Source: an uncultured Prochlorococcus sp.
GTDB lineage: Bacteria; Cyanobacteriota; Cyanobacteriia; PCC-6307; Cyanobiaceae
Assembly: GCA_902526435.1 (NCBI GenBank)
Contig: CABZLA010000009.1
Span: 1 to 44,342 of the forward strand
Direction of reading: 5' to 3'
DNA: 44,342 bases
The notes beneath the pieces are model-generated. The model was not told the DNA's origin. It saw nothing but the letters and a program-made list of their open reading frames with translations, and did no database searches. Below, one piece after another: positions 15,799 through 24,465 of the stretch; position 1 is the first letter of the stretch; every line of letters starts with the position of its first letter. The translations under genes were made by a program, and so were the position numbers.

Positions 15799-16716
15799 AT
15801 GGTTATGAATGTAAGCATCGTTATTCCAACTTATAACAGAAAACCAATATTGGAAAAATGTCTAAAGGCTCTTGAGAATCAGAACTTAAACGAGAATATA
15901 AGTAATTATGAAGTAATAGTTGTTGACGATGGTTCCACCGATGGCACAACCTCTTGGATAAAAGAAAATAATGAAGTTCTCTCTCATGTGGTCTTGTATG
16001 AACAGGAACATGGCGGACCTGCTTTAGGAAGAAACCTAGGTGTAATGAAATCTAAATATGAAATTATCATTTTCATCGATAGTGATCTTATTGTTTTAAA
16101 TGACTTTATAGCCTGTCATGTGAATAGACTACTATTTTTTTGGAATAAAAATAATAAAAAATGCTTTACTTATGGTTCAGTTGTTAATACTTCTAATTTC
16201 TCGAATCCAGAAAGTGAAAGATTTAAATTAACAGATTTTTCCTTTGCATACTTTGCTACTGGAAATGTTGCTATTTCAAAAGAATTACTTTTAAGTGTTG
16301 GATTATTTGATAACTCTTTTAGCCTTTATGGGTGGGAAGATTTAGAGTTGGGAGAGAGATTAAAAAAATTAGGGACAACATTAATTAAATGTCCAGAAGC
16401 TGTTGGGTTTCATTGGCACCCCCCTTTTGATTGTGGGCAAATTGAATCATTAGTATCCCAAGAAAAAGAGAGAGCAAGAATGGCTTTAATATTTTATAAA
16501 AAACACTCAAATTTGAGAGTTAGATTTATGATTCAATTAACTCCTATTCATATTTTGCTTTGGCAAATAATTTGTCTGGGGGGATTGATAAGTATTAAAA
16601 GATTATTCCCATTATTAAGATTTCTAGTTGATTCAGGTAGAAATAGATTTGCATTAGAGATTGTTAGAATTCCGCTTAATTTAATTTATGTAAAAGAACT
16701 TAGAAGATTAATATAA
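15799..16716 (+). CDS. GT2-family glycosyltransferase
   Basis: 305 residues. The GT-A fold is clear: VSIVIPTYNRKPILEKCL at the N-terminus, VVDDGSTDGT (41-50), the DxD motif D94-S-D96 in FIDSDLIV, and a later GWEDLELGERL acceptor-side motif with the catalytic-type ED. A hydrophobic segment (IHILLWQIICLGGLI) near residue 250 suggests membrane association. Probably transfers a sugar to a surface polysaccharide or lipid; donor and acceptor cannot be told. An in-frame ATG two codons later (15805) is an equally good start. Confidence 0.85.
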   Translation: MVMNVSIVIPTYNRKPILEKCLKALENQNLNENISNYEVIVVDDGSTDGTTSWIKENNEVLSHVVLYEQEHGGPALGRNLGVMKSKYEIIIFIDSDLIVLNDFIACHVNRLLFFWNKNNKKCFTYGSVVNTSNFSNPESERFKLTDFSFAYFATGNVAISKELLLSVGLFDNSFSLYGWEDLELGERLKKLGTTLIKCPEAVGFHWHPPFDCGQIESLVSQEKERARMALIFYKKHSNLRVRFMIQLTPIHILLWQIICLGGLISIKRLFPLLRFLVDSGRNRFALEIVRIPLNLIYVKELRRLI

Positions 16717-16765
16717 ATTTTAAAGATTAATCTCAAAAGAAATTCTTTAAGGATTTCTGATTATT

Positions 16766-16774
16766 TGCTATAAT
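16766..16774 (+). promoter_or_regulatory. Extended -10 promoter of rpsB
   Basis: TGCTATAAT: a TGn extension followed by a perfect TATAAT (16769-16774). The expected start site near 16781 gives an ~87-nt leader to rpsB, long for this genome and containing the hairpin at 16803-16857. No good -35. Confidence 0.6.
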
Positions 16775-16802
16775 ATTTGAAACTAAAACCACACATCTGA
16801 CT

Positions 16803-16857
16803 GTTTCGGGTGATTTAAATATTTAAATTTCCCGTCGGATGGAGGCTAACCCGAAAC
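16803..16857 (+). promoter_or_regulatory. rpsB leader hairpin, possible S2 autoregulation site
   Basis: GTTTCGGGT (16803-16811) and ACCCGAAAC (16849-16857) are perfect 9-bp inverted repeats, GC-rich against the local background. They enclose a self-complementary ATTTAAATATTTAAAT (16813-16828) and a GGAGG (16841-16845) that lies 22 nt before the start codon. In gammaproteobacteria rpsB-tsf is autoregulated by S2 through a structured leader; a similar role here is inference. Confidence 0.5.
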
Positions 16858-16867
16858 TTATTTAAAC

Positions 16868-17572
16868 ATGGCTGTTGTATCACTATCTGAAATGATGGAA
16901 GCTGGTGCTCATTTTGGGCATCAAACTAGACGTTGGAATCCCAAAATGTCTAAATATATATATTGTGCGAGAAATGGGGTTCATATTATTGATCTTGTTA
17001 AGACTGCTCTATGTATGAATAATGCTTATAAGTGGACAAGGAATGCTGCAAAAAGTGGAAAAAGATTTCTTTTTGTAGGTACGAAGAAGCAAGCATCAGA
17101 TGTTGTTGCTCAAGAAGCTGTTAGATGTGGCGCTGCTTATGTGAATCAAAGATGGTTAGGAGGTATGCTTACTAACTGGACTACTATGAAAGCAAGAATA
17201 GAAAGATTGAAAGATCTTGAGAGAATGGAAAGTAGTGGTGCTATCGCTATGCGACCTAAAAAAGAAGCGGCTGTTTTGAGGAGGGAACTAGAACGCTTGC
17301 AGAAGTATTTAGGTGGTCTTAAAGGTATGAGAAGATTACCTGATGTAGTTGTTCTTGTAGATCAAAGAAGAGAATCTAATGCTGTTCTTGAAGCCAGGAA
17401 ATTAGACATTTCTTTAGTTTCAATGTTAGATACTAACTGTGATCCTGATTTGTGTGAAGTCCCTATTCCATGCAATGATGATGCAGTGAGATCTGTTCAA
17501 CTTATTTTAGGAAGACTTGCAGATGCAATTAATGAGGGAAGAAAAGGTTCTAACGATCAAAGAAAAAATTAA
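16868..17572 (+). CDS. rpsB: 30S ribosomal protein S2
   Basis: 234 residues with typical S2 segments: the N-terminal [20 protein letters not shown], the [14 protein letters not shown] strand, [12 protein letters not shown] and the C-terminal [19 protein letters not shown]. Length is normal for cyanobacteria. It binds late to the small subunit and helps recruit S1. It is followed by tsf (45 bp), the near-universal rpsB-tsf pairing, and preceded by an unusually structured leader. Confidence 0.97.
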   Translation: MAVVSLSEMMEAGAHFGHQTRRWNPKMSKYIYCARNGVHIIDLVKTALCMNNAYKWTRNAAKSGKRFLFVGTKKQASDVVAQEAVRCGAAYVNQRWLGGMLTNWTTMKARIERLKDLERMESSGAIAMRPKKEAAVLRRELERLQKYLGGLKGMRRLPDVVVLVDQRRESNAVLEARKLDISLVSMLDTNCDPDLCEVPIPCNDDAVRSVQLILGRLADAINEGRKGSNDQRKN

Positions 17573-17617
17573 TTTATTTTCAAACTTTAATAAAAAACAA
17601 AAACATTATCTTTTTAA

Positions 17618-18274
17618 ATGGCAAACATTACAGCAAAACTAGTTAAGGATCTTAGAGATAAGACTGGAGCGGGAATGATGGATTGCAAAAAGGCTTTAAA
17701 CGAGACAGATGGAAATGTTGAAAAAGCCCTAGAATGGTTAAGAAAAAAAGGTATAGCAAGTGCAGAGAAAAAATCAGGAAGAGTTGCTGCTGAAGGTTCT
17801 ATTGGCAGCTATATACATACGGGTTCAAGAGTGGGTGTTCTTTTAGAACTAAATTGTGAAACTGATTTTGTTGCTAGAGGAGATATATTTCAATCTCTTT
17901 TAAAAGACGTATCTATGCAAGTTGCTGCATGTCCAAATGTAGAGTATGTTTCTATTGATGAAATACCTAAAGATATAGTCGAAAAAGAAAAACAAATAGA
18001 AATGGGCAGAGATGATTTGTCAGGTAAACCAGAAAATATTAAAGAAAAAATTGTTGAGGGAAGAATAGCTAAAAGACTAAATGAGTTAGTCTTGCTTTCT
18101 CAACCTTATATAAAAGATAGTGCACTAACAGTTGAGGACCTTGTAAAACAAGCAGCCGCTAAAATTGGTGAAAATATTAAAGTTAGACGTTTTACTAGAT
18201 ATACTTTAGGAGAGGGTATTGAAAAAAATGAGATGGACTTTGCTGATGAAGTCGCATCCTTAAAGTCAAACTGA
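17618..18274 (+). CDS. tsf: Elongation factor Ts
   Basis: 218 residues, the short cyanobacterial form. The N-terminal UBA-like domain and TDVPEV-equivalent region are seen in [20 protein letters not shown] and the [16 protein letters not shown] segment; the core has [15 protein letters not shown]. Ts exchanges GDP for GTP on EF-Tu. Ends with the [13 protein letters not shown] segment common to bacterial EF-Ts. Downstream frame begins five bases after its stop. Confidence 0.96.
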   Translation: MANITAKLVKDLRDKTGAGMMDCKKALNETDGNVEKALEWLRKKGIASAEKKSGRVAAEGSIGSYIHTGSRVGVLLELNCETDFVARGDIFQSLLKDVSMQVAACPNVEYVSIDEIPKDIVEKEKQIEMGRDDLSGKPENIKEKIVEGRIAKRLNELVLLSQPYIKDSALTVEDLVKQAAAKIGENIKVRRFTRYTLGEGIEKNEMDFADEVASLKSN

Positions 18275-18279
18275 AAAAA

Positions 18280-19353
18280 TTGAGCGATAGTATCAAAGGT
18301 AGAAATTCAAAAGAAGTAACAATTCAGCTCAAGAGGGCTGAAATCCAAAAAAATATATTAATAAAAAATATTTATAAGGAATATGAGGCTTATTTTAATA
18401 TCGTAAGAAAATCTATATTTACCTCTGCTAAAAAAGGCATTGTTGGAATGAACACTAATTTTTCTATTAGTGACAAAAAATTAAATTCAAAAGAATTAAA
18501 TGTATTTTTAAATAAAAATATTAGTCTGCTTATTAATTCAAAACTCCCTTTTATTACTATTGAACAACTTAAGTTAGGTGATATTAGTGATCCTATAAAA
18601 CAGTTAGCAAATGTAAATGTCTCAAAAGAATTGGTAAAACCAAAAGAATATCAAACAGTAAATATTGATTATGAGAATGAAATAATTGCTAACGAATCGA
18701 TAGAATTTCATTGCGATAACAATTTAAATATATATGAATATTATGAAACTTTAAGTGAAGATGAAATTTCCTCTGTAAATTTAGATGAAAGTAGTTATTT
18801 AAATTCTTTTTCTAAAGAAATAAGTATTGAAAAGATTGAAGATGGGAAACATATAGTTAATGCTGTCCTTGAATTAATAGAAAAATCAAGTGCTTATAAA
18901 TTAAATGATTATGAAAAAATAAATGATCATGCAACTGATGTTTATACCTCAAGTGATAATTTAAATATTTTTGAATTTATTGATAAATCATTTAGCAACT
19001 TTTTATTAAATCTTTCATATAAGGTTAATTTAGAGTTATTCAAAATAAAGTTAATAAAAAAATTTTTATCTGAGGAAACCTACAAATGTTTATCAAACGT
19101 TAATTCTATAATTAAACATCCATATCCTTTTGTAATGAAATATGATTTGTATCCAGGTAAGTTATCTCCAATTAATAATAATTCTTCTAATGTTTATTTA
19201 TTTAATATAAGTAATGTTGAATTAGAGTTTTATAACTTAGATCTTTCAATCTGTAGAAATAATATAAATGAATTAAAAAGTAGGTTTAAATTATTAAATA
19301 AAAAGAAAATATATTGGAAAAATAAGGCACTTTCCTCAAATAGTTTAAAGTAA
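18280..19353 (+). CDS. Unrecognised protein between tsf and recG, 357 aa
   Basis: 357 residues from a TTG five bases after the tsf stop, so it is likely translated from the rpsB-tsf transcript. The first ~60 residues are basic and helical (KEVTIQLKRAEIQKNILIKN), the middle (~110-210) is acidic and Asn/Ser/Glu-rich with low complexity, and the last ~140 residues look folded (FSNFLLNLSYKVNLELFKIK, then HPYPFVMKYDLYPGKLSP). No signal peptide, membrane span or catalytic motif. AT content is even higher than its neighbours. I do not recognise it; probably a Prochlorococcus/marine Synechococcus lineage protein. The low-complexity middle suggests a fast-evolving linker. Confidence 0.75.
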   Translation: MSDSIKGRNSKEVTIQLKRAEIQKNILIKNIYKEYEAYFNIVRKSIFTSAKKGIVGMNTNFSISDKKLNSKELNVFLNKNISLLINSKLPFITIEQLKLGDISDPIKQLANVNVSKELVKPKEYQTVNIDYENEIIANESIEFHCDNNLNIYEYYETLSEDEISSVNLDESSYLNSFSKEISIEKIEDGKHIVNAVLELIEKSSAYKLNDYEKINDHATDVYTSSDNLNIFEFIDKSFSNFLLNLSYKVNLELFKIKLIKKFLSEETYKCLSNVNSIIKHPYPFVMKYDLYPGKLSPINNNSSNVYLFNISNVELEFYNLDLSICRNNINELKSRFKLLNKKKIYWKNKALSSNSLK

Positions 19354-19382
19354 TTAAAATTTAAATTTATCTTGTTGATAAA

Positions 19383-21839
19383 GTGACTAATAATGAAGAA
19401 TATATTATTTTTATTAAGGATTGGATTAGACCCCTTCAAAAAGCACTTACGATTGAATCAGAAAATAAATTTACTAATTTACTAGGTAAAAAACAATATT
19501 TTAATGATTATTTAAATAAGTCATTAAGTAATTTAGATAATTTAAAATTAACTAGTGAATTTATTGAATTATTTGGTGAATTCTCAATTAAATATTCTAA
19601 ATATAATTATTTAGACATCAACCAAAGAAAAAGGTTGGTAATTGATACTAGAAAAGGTCTACTAAAATTGAGTAAATCTATTGATTTAAATTATTCTAAT
19701 AAAAATAAAGATAGTTATTATTCAAAATTCATAGATTCTGATCTGTCCTTAAACTCAGATATTGCGTTATTAAAAAGTATAGGCAAGATTAATAAAAATA
19801 AGCTAAATGAATTAGGTATATATAATATAAAAGACATAATTAATTATTTTCCACGAACTTATTTAGATTATACAAATAGAGTTAAAATAATTAATTTAAA
19901 ACCTGACAATCTATACACATGTATTGCAACTATAAAAAAGTTTTACATTTATAAGAGTCCAAATAATAGTAATTTATCAATAATGAATATAGTGATTTTT
20001 GATGAGACCTCCTCAATAAAAGTCACGAAATTTTTTTTAGGCAAAAGATTTAGATCTTATTCTTTTTTTTCTTCTCAGAAATCCCAATATATTCCAGGTA
20101 CTAAATTAGCGATATCTGGTAAGGTCAAATTATCTGAGTATGGGAAAAATTTTGTAGACCCGCAGATAGAAATTTTAAATGCAAATGAAGAATCTTTTAA
20201 TTTCTCTGGAAAGATTATGCCTTTATATTCGCTATCAGAATCATTCTCAAATTCAAGTTTTATAAAATTAATTAAAAAGGTAATTATTTATTCAAAACAA
20301 TATCCAGATCTACTTAATCAAAAACAACTTAACTCCTTATCTTTAGTTTCAAAAAGTGATTCTTTAATAAATATTCATTTACCTGTAAATCAGAATGCTT
20401 TGATTGAGTCAAAAAAAAGATTGGTATTCGATGAGCTATTTCTATTACAAATGAAATTTTTATTAAGAAAAAGGAAGAATAATAAAAAACTAACTATTCC
20501 AAAATCAATAAAAAAGAATTTTTTACTTAAAGATTTTTTAAATAAAGTTCCTTTTCAATTAACAAAATCTCAGGAAAAAGTACTTGATGAAATTAAATAT
20601 GATTTATCAGATTTAACACCTATGTCGAGACTACTACAAGGAGATGTTGGCAGTGGTAAAACTATTATTGCTATTGCATCACTTTTAATTGAGCTTGAAA
20701 AAGATCAACAAGGTGCATTAATGGTTCCGACTGAAGTACTTGCTTCACAGCACTATAAAAATTTAACAAAATTCTTGAACCCACTTTTAGTTTCTGTAGA
20801 ACTTCTTACAGGTAATACCCCACAGAAAAAAAGAAAAGAAATACTTACAAACTTAAAAAATGGAATGGTAGATATTCTCGTAGGTACTCATGCATTATTT
20901 GAAGATAAAGTTGTTTTTAATTCATTAGGGATGGTAGTCATAGATGAACAGCATAGGTTTGGAGTTACACAAAGAAATCGATTACTTAACAAAGGAGATA
21001 ATACTAATCTGTTATCAATGACAGCTACTCCGATACCTAGGACTCTCGCTTTGTCACTATATGGTGATTTAGATATTAGTCAGATTACAGAACTCCCCCC
21101 GGGAAGAGTCCCAATAACAACAAAAATTATTTCAGAAGAAGAGTTAGATAAACTATTTAAACGTGTTAAAAATGAGATAGATAAGGGGAAGCAAGCTTAT
21201 GTAATTTTGCCATTAATTGAAGATTCTGAAAAAATGAATTTAAGTTCTGCAAAAAAGATCTTTAAATATTTATCAGAGGAAATTTTTTTAAAAAATAAGG
21301 TTGGACTATTACATGGAAAATTAAATTCTGAAGAGAAGAATAATGTCATTAATTCTTTTGTAAATAATGAAGTAAATATATTGGTCTCTACTACAGTTAT
21401 TGAGGTAGGAATTGATGTACCTAATGCTTCTATTATGATTATTTATAATTCAGAAAGATTTGGGTTGTCTCAATTACACCAGTTACGAGGGAGAGTTGGG
21501 AGAGGATCCCATAAATCATTTTGTTACTTAGTAACTTCTGAAAAAAATGGATTAGAAAATAAAAGGCTAAGTGTTTTAGAAAAATCTAATGATGGTTTTT
21601 ATATTTCGGAAAAAGACTTGGAACTTAGAGGTCCCGGCCAAATATTGGGTTATAAGCAGTCGGGATTACCCGATTTTGTATTGGATAACTTACCAAATAA
21701 TAAAGTTTTAATTGAAAAGGCCAGAGAAGAGGCTCAGAGGGTAATAAATGAAGATCCTGACTTAAGAAAAAATAGGTTTTTAAAAGATTTGCTAATCGAT
21801 AATTCTGACAATAAATTTATTCATGACTTCTTAAATTAA
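19383..21839 (+). CDS. recG: ATP-dependent DNA helicase RecG
   Basis: 818 residues from a GTG. The first ~130 residues form an N-terminal extension seen in cyanobacterial RecG, followed by the wedge/OB domain (~165-290, NYFPRTYLDYTNR onward). Helicase motif I is GDVGSGKT (~420), motif II DEQHRFG (~520), with MTATPIPRTLALS and VIEVGIDVPNASIM then QLRGRVGRG in the second lobe, and the C-terminal GPGQILGYKQSG-like TRG region. RecG remodels stalled forks and Holliday junctions. Starts 29 bp after the preceding unrecognised gene. Confidence 0.96.
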   Translation: MTNNEEYIIFIKDWIRPLQKALTIESENKFTNLLGKKQYFNDYLNKSLSNLDNLKLTSEFIELFGEFSIKYSKYNYLDINQRKRLVIDTRKGLLKLSKSIDLNYSNKNKDSYYSKFIDSDLSLNSDIALLKSIGKINKNKLNELGIYNIKDIINYFPRTYLDYTNRVKIINLKPDNLYTCIATIKKFYIYKSPNNSNLSIMNIVIFDETSSIKVTKFFLGKRFRSYSFFSSQKSQYIPGTKLAISGKVKLSEYGKNFVDPQIEILNANEESFNFSGKIMPLYSLSESFSNSSFIKLIKKVIIYSKQYPDLLNQKQLNSLSLVSKSDSLINIHLPVNQNALIESKKRLVFDELFLLQMKFLLRKRKNNKKLTIPKSIKKNFLLKDFLNKVPFQLTKSQEKVLDEIKYDLSDLTPMSRLLQGDVGSGKTIIAIASLLIELEKDQQGALMVPTEVLASQHYKNLTKFLNPLLVSVELLTGNTPQKKRKEILTNLKNGMVDILVGTHALFEDKVVFNSLGMVVIDEQHRFGVTQRNRLLNKGDNTNLLSMTATPIPRTLALSLYGDLDISQITELPPGRVPITTKIISEEELDKLFKRVKNEIDKGKQAYVILPLIEDSEKMNLSSAKKIFKYLSEEIFLKNKVGLLHGKLNSEEKNNVINSFVNNEVNILVSTTVIEVGIDVPNASIMIIYNSERFGLSQLHQLRGRVGRGSHKSFCYLVTSEKNGLENKRLSVLEKSNDGFYISEKDLELRGPGQILGYKQSGLPDFVLDNLPNNKVLIEKAREEAQRVINEDPDLRKNRFLKDLLIDNSDNKFIHDFLN

Positions 21840-21897
21840 AAATTTTAATTGTCAATTTTAAAATATATGCAAATATAAAATTAATAGATAAAGTTCA

Positions 21898-22584
21898 TTG
21901 AAAATTTGGAATGAGATCCCAATTGAGGAGAATAAAGATAAATTAATTGCAATACCAAGTTGTTTTAAATTTTTAAGTCCTCATCCATACTATAATTTAG
22001 GTGCACCTTATAAGGAAAAAAAGTCCATTTGGAAATTAAGAGAAGAAGTTGTAAAGAGATTAATAAAAGTAAATGACTTTTTAAAATTAAAAAATAATAG
22101 TTTATACCTTTTGATTTATGACAGTTGGCGACCTATCGAAGTTCAAAAATTTATGTTCAATAGAGCTTTTATTTTGGAATGTGAAAGGCTAGATATTAAT
22201 GCTTCTGAAAAAGATATTGAACGATATCCCATAGTTAGAAAAAATGTTGAGAGATTTTGGGCATATCCTTCGTTCGATGACAGATATCCACCACCACATT
22301 CAACTGGAGGTGCTTTAGATATCACTTTGGCCGATAAGTTTGGAAATATTATGGATATGGGAAGTAATATTGATCAGATGGATGATAAATCAAAACCAGA
22401 TTTTTATAAATATATTGATAACGAAGATGCAATTATCTGGAATGATAGAAGAAATTTACTAAAAGAAATTATGATTAAATTTGAATTTGTTCAGCATCCA
22501 AATGAGTGGTGGCATTTTAGTTACGGAGATCAACTATGGGCTTGGAAGAATAAAAAGCCTAATGCTTTGTATGGGAAAATATGA
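21898..22584 (+). CDS. VanX-type D-alanyl-D-alanine dipeptidase
   Basis: 228 residues from a TTG. The zinc site of the VanX/DdpX family is complete: His134 and Asp141 in HSTGGALD, Glu203 and His206 in NEWWHF; the transition-state Arg is probably Arg78 in DSWRP. There is no signal peptide, so it is cytoplasmic. In non-resistant bacteria such enzymes recycle D-Ala-D-Ala from cell-wall turnover. Its stop is 3 bp from the end of the convergent sulfite reductase gene. No van operon partners are present, so an antibiotic-resistance role is unlikely. Confidence 0.88.
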   Translation: MKIWNEIPIEENKDKLIAIPSCFKFLSPHPYYNLGAPYKEKKSIWKLREEVVKRLIKVNDFLKLKNNSLYLLIYDSWRPIEVQKFMFNRAFILECERLDINASEKDIERYPIVRKNVERFWAYPSFDDRYPPPHSTGGALDITLADKFGNIMDMGSNIDQMDDKSKPDFYKYIDNEDAIIWNDRRNLLKEIMIKFEFVQHPNEWWHFSYGDQLWAWKNKKPNALYGKI

Positions 22585-22587
22585 TAT

Positions 22588-24378
22588 TTAATTTATCTCG
22601 CTTAGTAAATTTGTAATGAGAGATTCCTTTTGATTGTTAATAAAATCCCCAAAATCTTTTTCGGCGTTGCTTTTTTTCCAAAATTCCAATAAAGGTTGAA
22701 TAGTTTTTTCTAAATCATCAAGTTCCATTCTTTGCAGATATGGTTTAGCTAATCTTTGAAGGTTCTTGCTCCCCCCCAACCATAGTTGATATTTATTCTG
22801 CCCACTCCCAACTAGAGCTAATTCTGCCATATAAGGTCTTGTACATCCATTAGGACATCCTGTCATTCTAAATAATATTGTCTTTTCTATATTCATATCA
22901 TTTAATAGGTTTTCTATTCTAGTTAAAACTTCAGGTAAAATTCTTTCAGCTTCGGTCATGGCTAGACCGCAAAGAGGGAGTGCTGGACAAGCTAGAGCAT
23001 GTCTTTGGATTTCATTAATATCATTAAGATTGTCATATCCGATGTTTTTTAAGGCCTTTTTAATATTGCTTTTGTTTTTGTTGGGAATATTACAAAGCAA
23101 AATATCTTGATTAGGAGTAAGTCTTAAATTAAGGTCATTTTCTTTAACAAGATCTCTTATTAATGATTTCTTCTTCCCAGAAAGCCTTCCTGATAATAAA
23201 GGTAGTCCTACAAAAAAATTATCTTCATTTTGTTTATGCCAACCTAGGTAATCAATTAATTTATTCTCGGGTTCCTTTCTTAAAGGCTTAATCTCTTTTC
23301 TAAAATATTTATCTAAAAGAATTTTCTTAAACCATTTAATACCTTTCCTATGCAAAAGGTATTTCATTCTGGAATTTTTCCTTGATTTCCTATCTCCATA
23401 ATCTCTTTGAATGGCAACGATACTTTGAATTAGTTCATATGTGTCTTTATTTTCAACATAACCAAGCGGGTCTGCAATTCTTGCAAAGGTCTCTTCATTA
23501 TTATGAGTTCGCCCCATACCTCCACCGATATAAAAATTACATCCTTCGAAGAATCCTTCTTTTGAGGTGAATGCAACTATTCCAATATCGTTAGTGAGGA
23601 GGTCAACAGAATTATCACCTGGAACTGTAACAGCACATTTAAATTTTCTTGGTAAGTAGGTTGATCCATATAGAGGTTCTTTTTTAGTACCGCTAAAAAC
23701 ATTCTCTTTGAACTGTAATTTTCTATTCTCTTCAATTTCTTTATCTGGTTTTATCGTGTATTCCAAATCTCCGTCAGCCCAGAGCTCTAAAAAGGTTCCT
23801 TGTCCAGCTACAGGTGTTAGAAGATCAGCAACTTTTACTGCCAAGGTTCTTGCGGTTACATATTCTGCTGTTTCAAAAGGTGCGGCTGGAGCCATGACGT
23901 TTCTATTGATGTCTCCACAGGCAGCTAATGTTGAGCCCATAGAATTTACAATAGATTTAATTACTTCCTTCAAATTATCTTTTCTTATCCCATGCATTTG
24001 GAAGGCTTGTCTAGTTGTCACCCTGAGTGTGCCATTTCCAAGCTTGTCAGATAATTCATCAAGAGATAGAAATAAATTTCCTGGGATTTCCCCGCCTGGA
24101 CTTCTTAGCCTAAGCATCATCTGCCAATCTTTACTTTTGCCAGGTTTTCTATTTTCTCTATTATCTTGTTGATAACTTCCATGGAATTTTAATAGTTGAA
24201 CAGCATCATTAGTAAAATGATCGCTCTCATTTTTTAATTCGCTTGCAAGTGGCTCCTTGAGAAATTCACTACCTTTCTTGAAATTTTCAAATTTAGAAAC
24301 TTCAAGACCATTTGCCAAACAAACTGTCTCTTGTTTCGCAATCTCTTTTTTCTTTTTTACTTTTTCGACCTTGATCAA
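22588..24378 (-). CDS. sir: Ferredoxin-dependent sulfite reductase
   Basis: 596 residues from a TTG; no better start with a Shine-Dalgarno sequence is evident. The [4Fe-4S]-siroheme cysteines are Cys464 and Cys470 (CPALPLC) and Cys508 and Cys512 (TGCPNGC). Siroheme/anion-binding arginines are in TLRVTTRQAFQMHG (~117-130) and SRKNSRMKYLL. The enzyme reduces sulfite to sulfide with six electrons from ferredoxin for cysteine synthesis. The duplicated nitrite/sulfite reductase half-domains are both intact. It diverges from glyS with 87 bp between starts. Confidence 0.94.
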   Translation of the reverse strand: MIKVEKVKKKKEIAKQETVCLANGLEVSKFENFKKGSEFLKEPLASELKNESDHFTNDAVQLLKFHGSYQQDNRENRKPGKSKDWQMMLRLRSPGGEIPGNLFLSLDELSDKLGNGTLRVTTRQAFQMHGIRKDNLKEVIKSIVNSMGSTLAACGDINRNVMAPAAPFETAEYVTARTLAVKVADLLTPVAGQGTFLELWADGDLEYTIKPDKEIEENRKLQFKENVFSGTKKEPLYGSTYLPRKFKCAVTVPGDNSVDLLTNDIGIVAFTSKEGFFEGCNFYIGGGMGRTHNNEETFARIADPLGYVENKDTYELIQSIVAIQRDYGDRKSRKNSRMKYLLHRKGIKWFKKILLDKYFRKEIKPLRKEPENKLIDYLGWHKQNEDNFFVGLPLLSGRLSGKKKSLIRDLVKENDLNLRLTPNQDILLCNIPNKNKSNIKKALKNIGYDNLNDINEIQRHALACPALPLCGLAMTEAERILPEVLTRIENLLNDMNIEKTILFRMTGCPNGCTRPYMAELALVGSGQNKYQLWLGGSKNLQRLAKPYLQRMELDDLEKTIQPLLEFWKKSNAEKDFGDFINNQKESLITNLLSEIN

Positions 24379-24465
24379 GGGACCAAAACATATCTCTTTT
24401 TATACATTAGCGAAAAGCTTATTTAACTGGTAGTAAATTATAGTTGTAATAGCCATAAATTATTC

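Noticed and set aside
18280..19353. Assignment to a Ycf55/DUF3685-like family
   Set aside because: Position and size brought it to mind, but I could not match any characteristic motif, so no family was assigned.
23708..24172. 154-codon frame opposite sir
   Set aside because: Antisense shadow of a conserved enzyme with no independent support.
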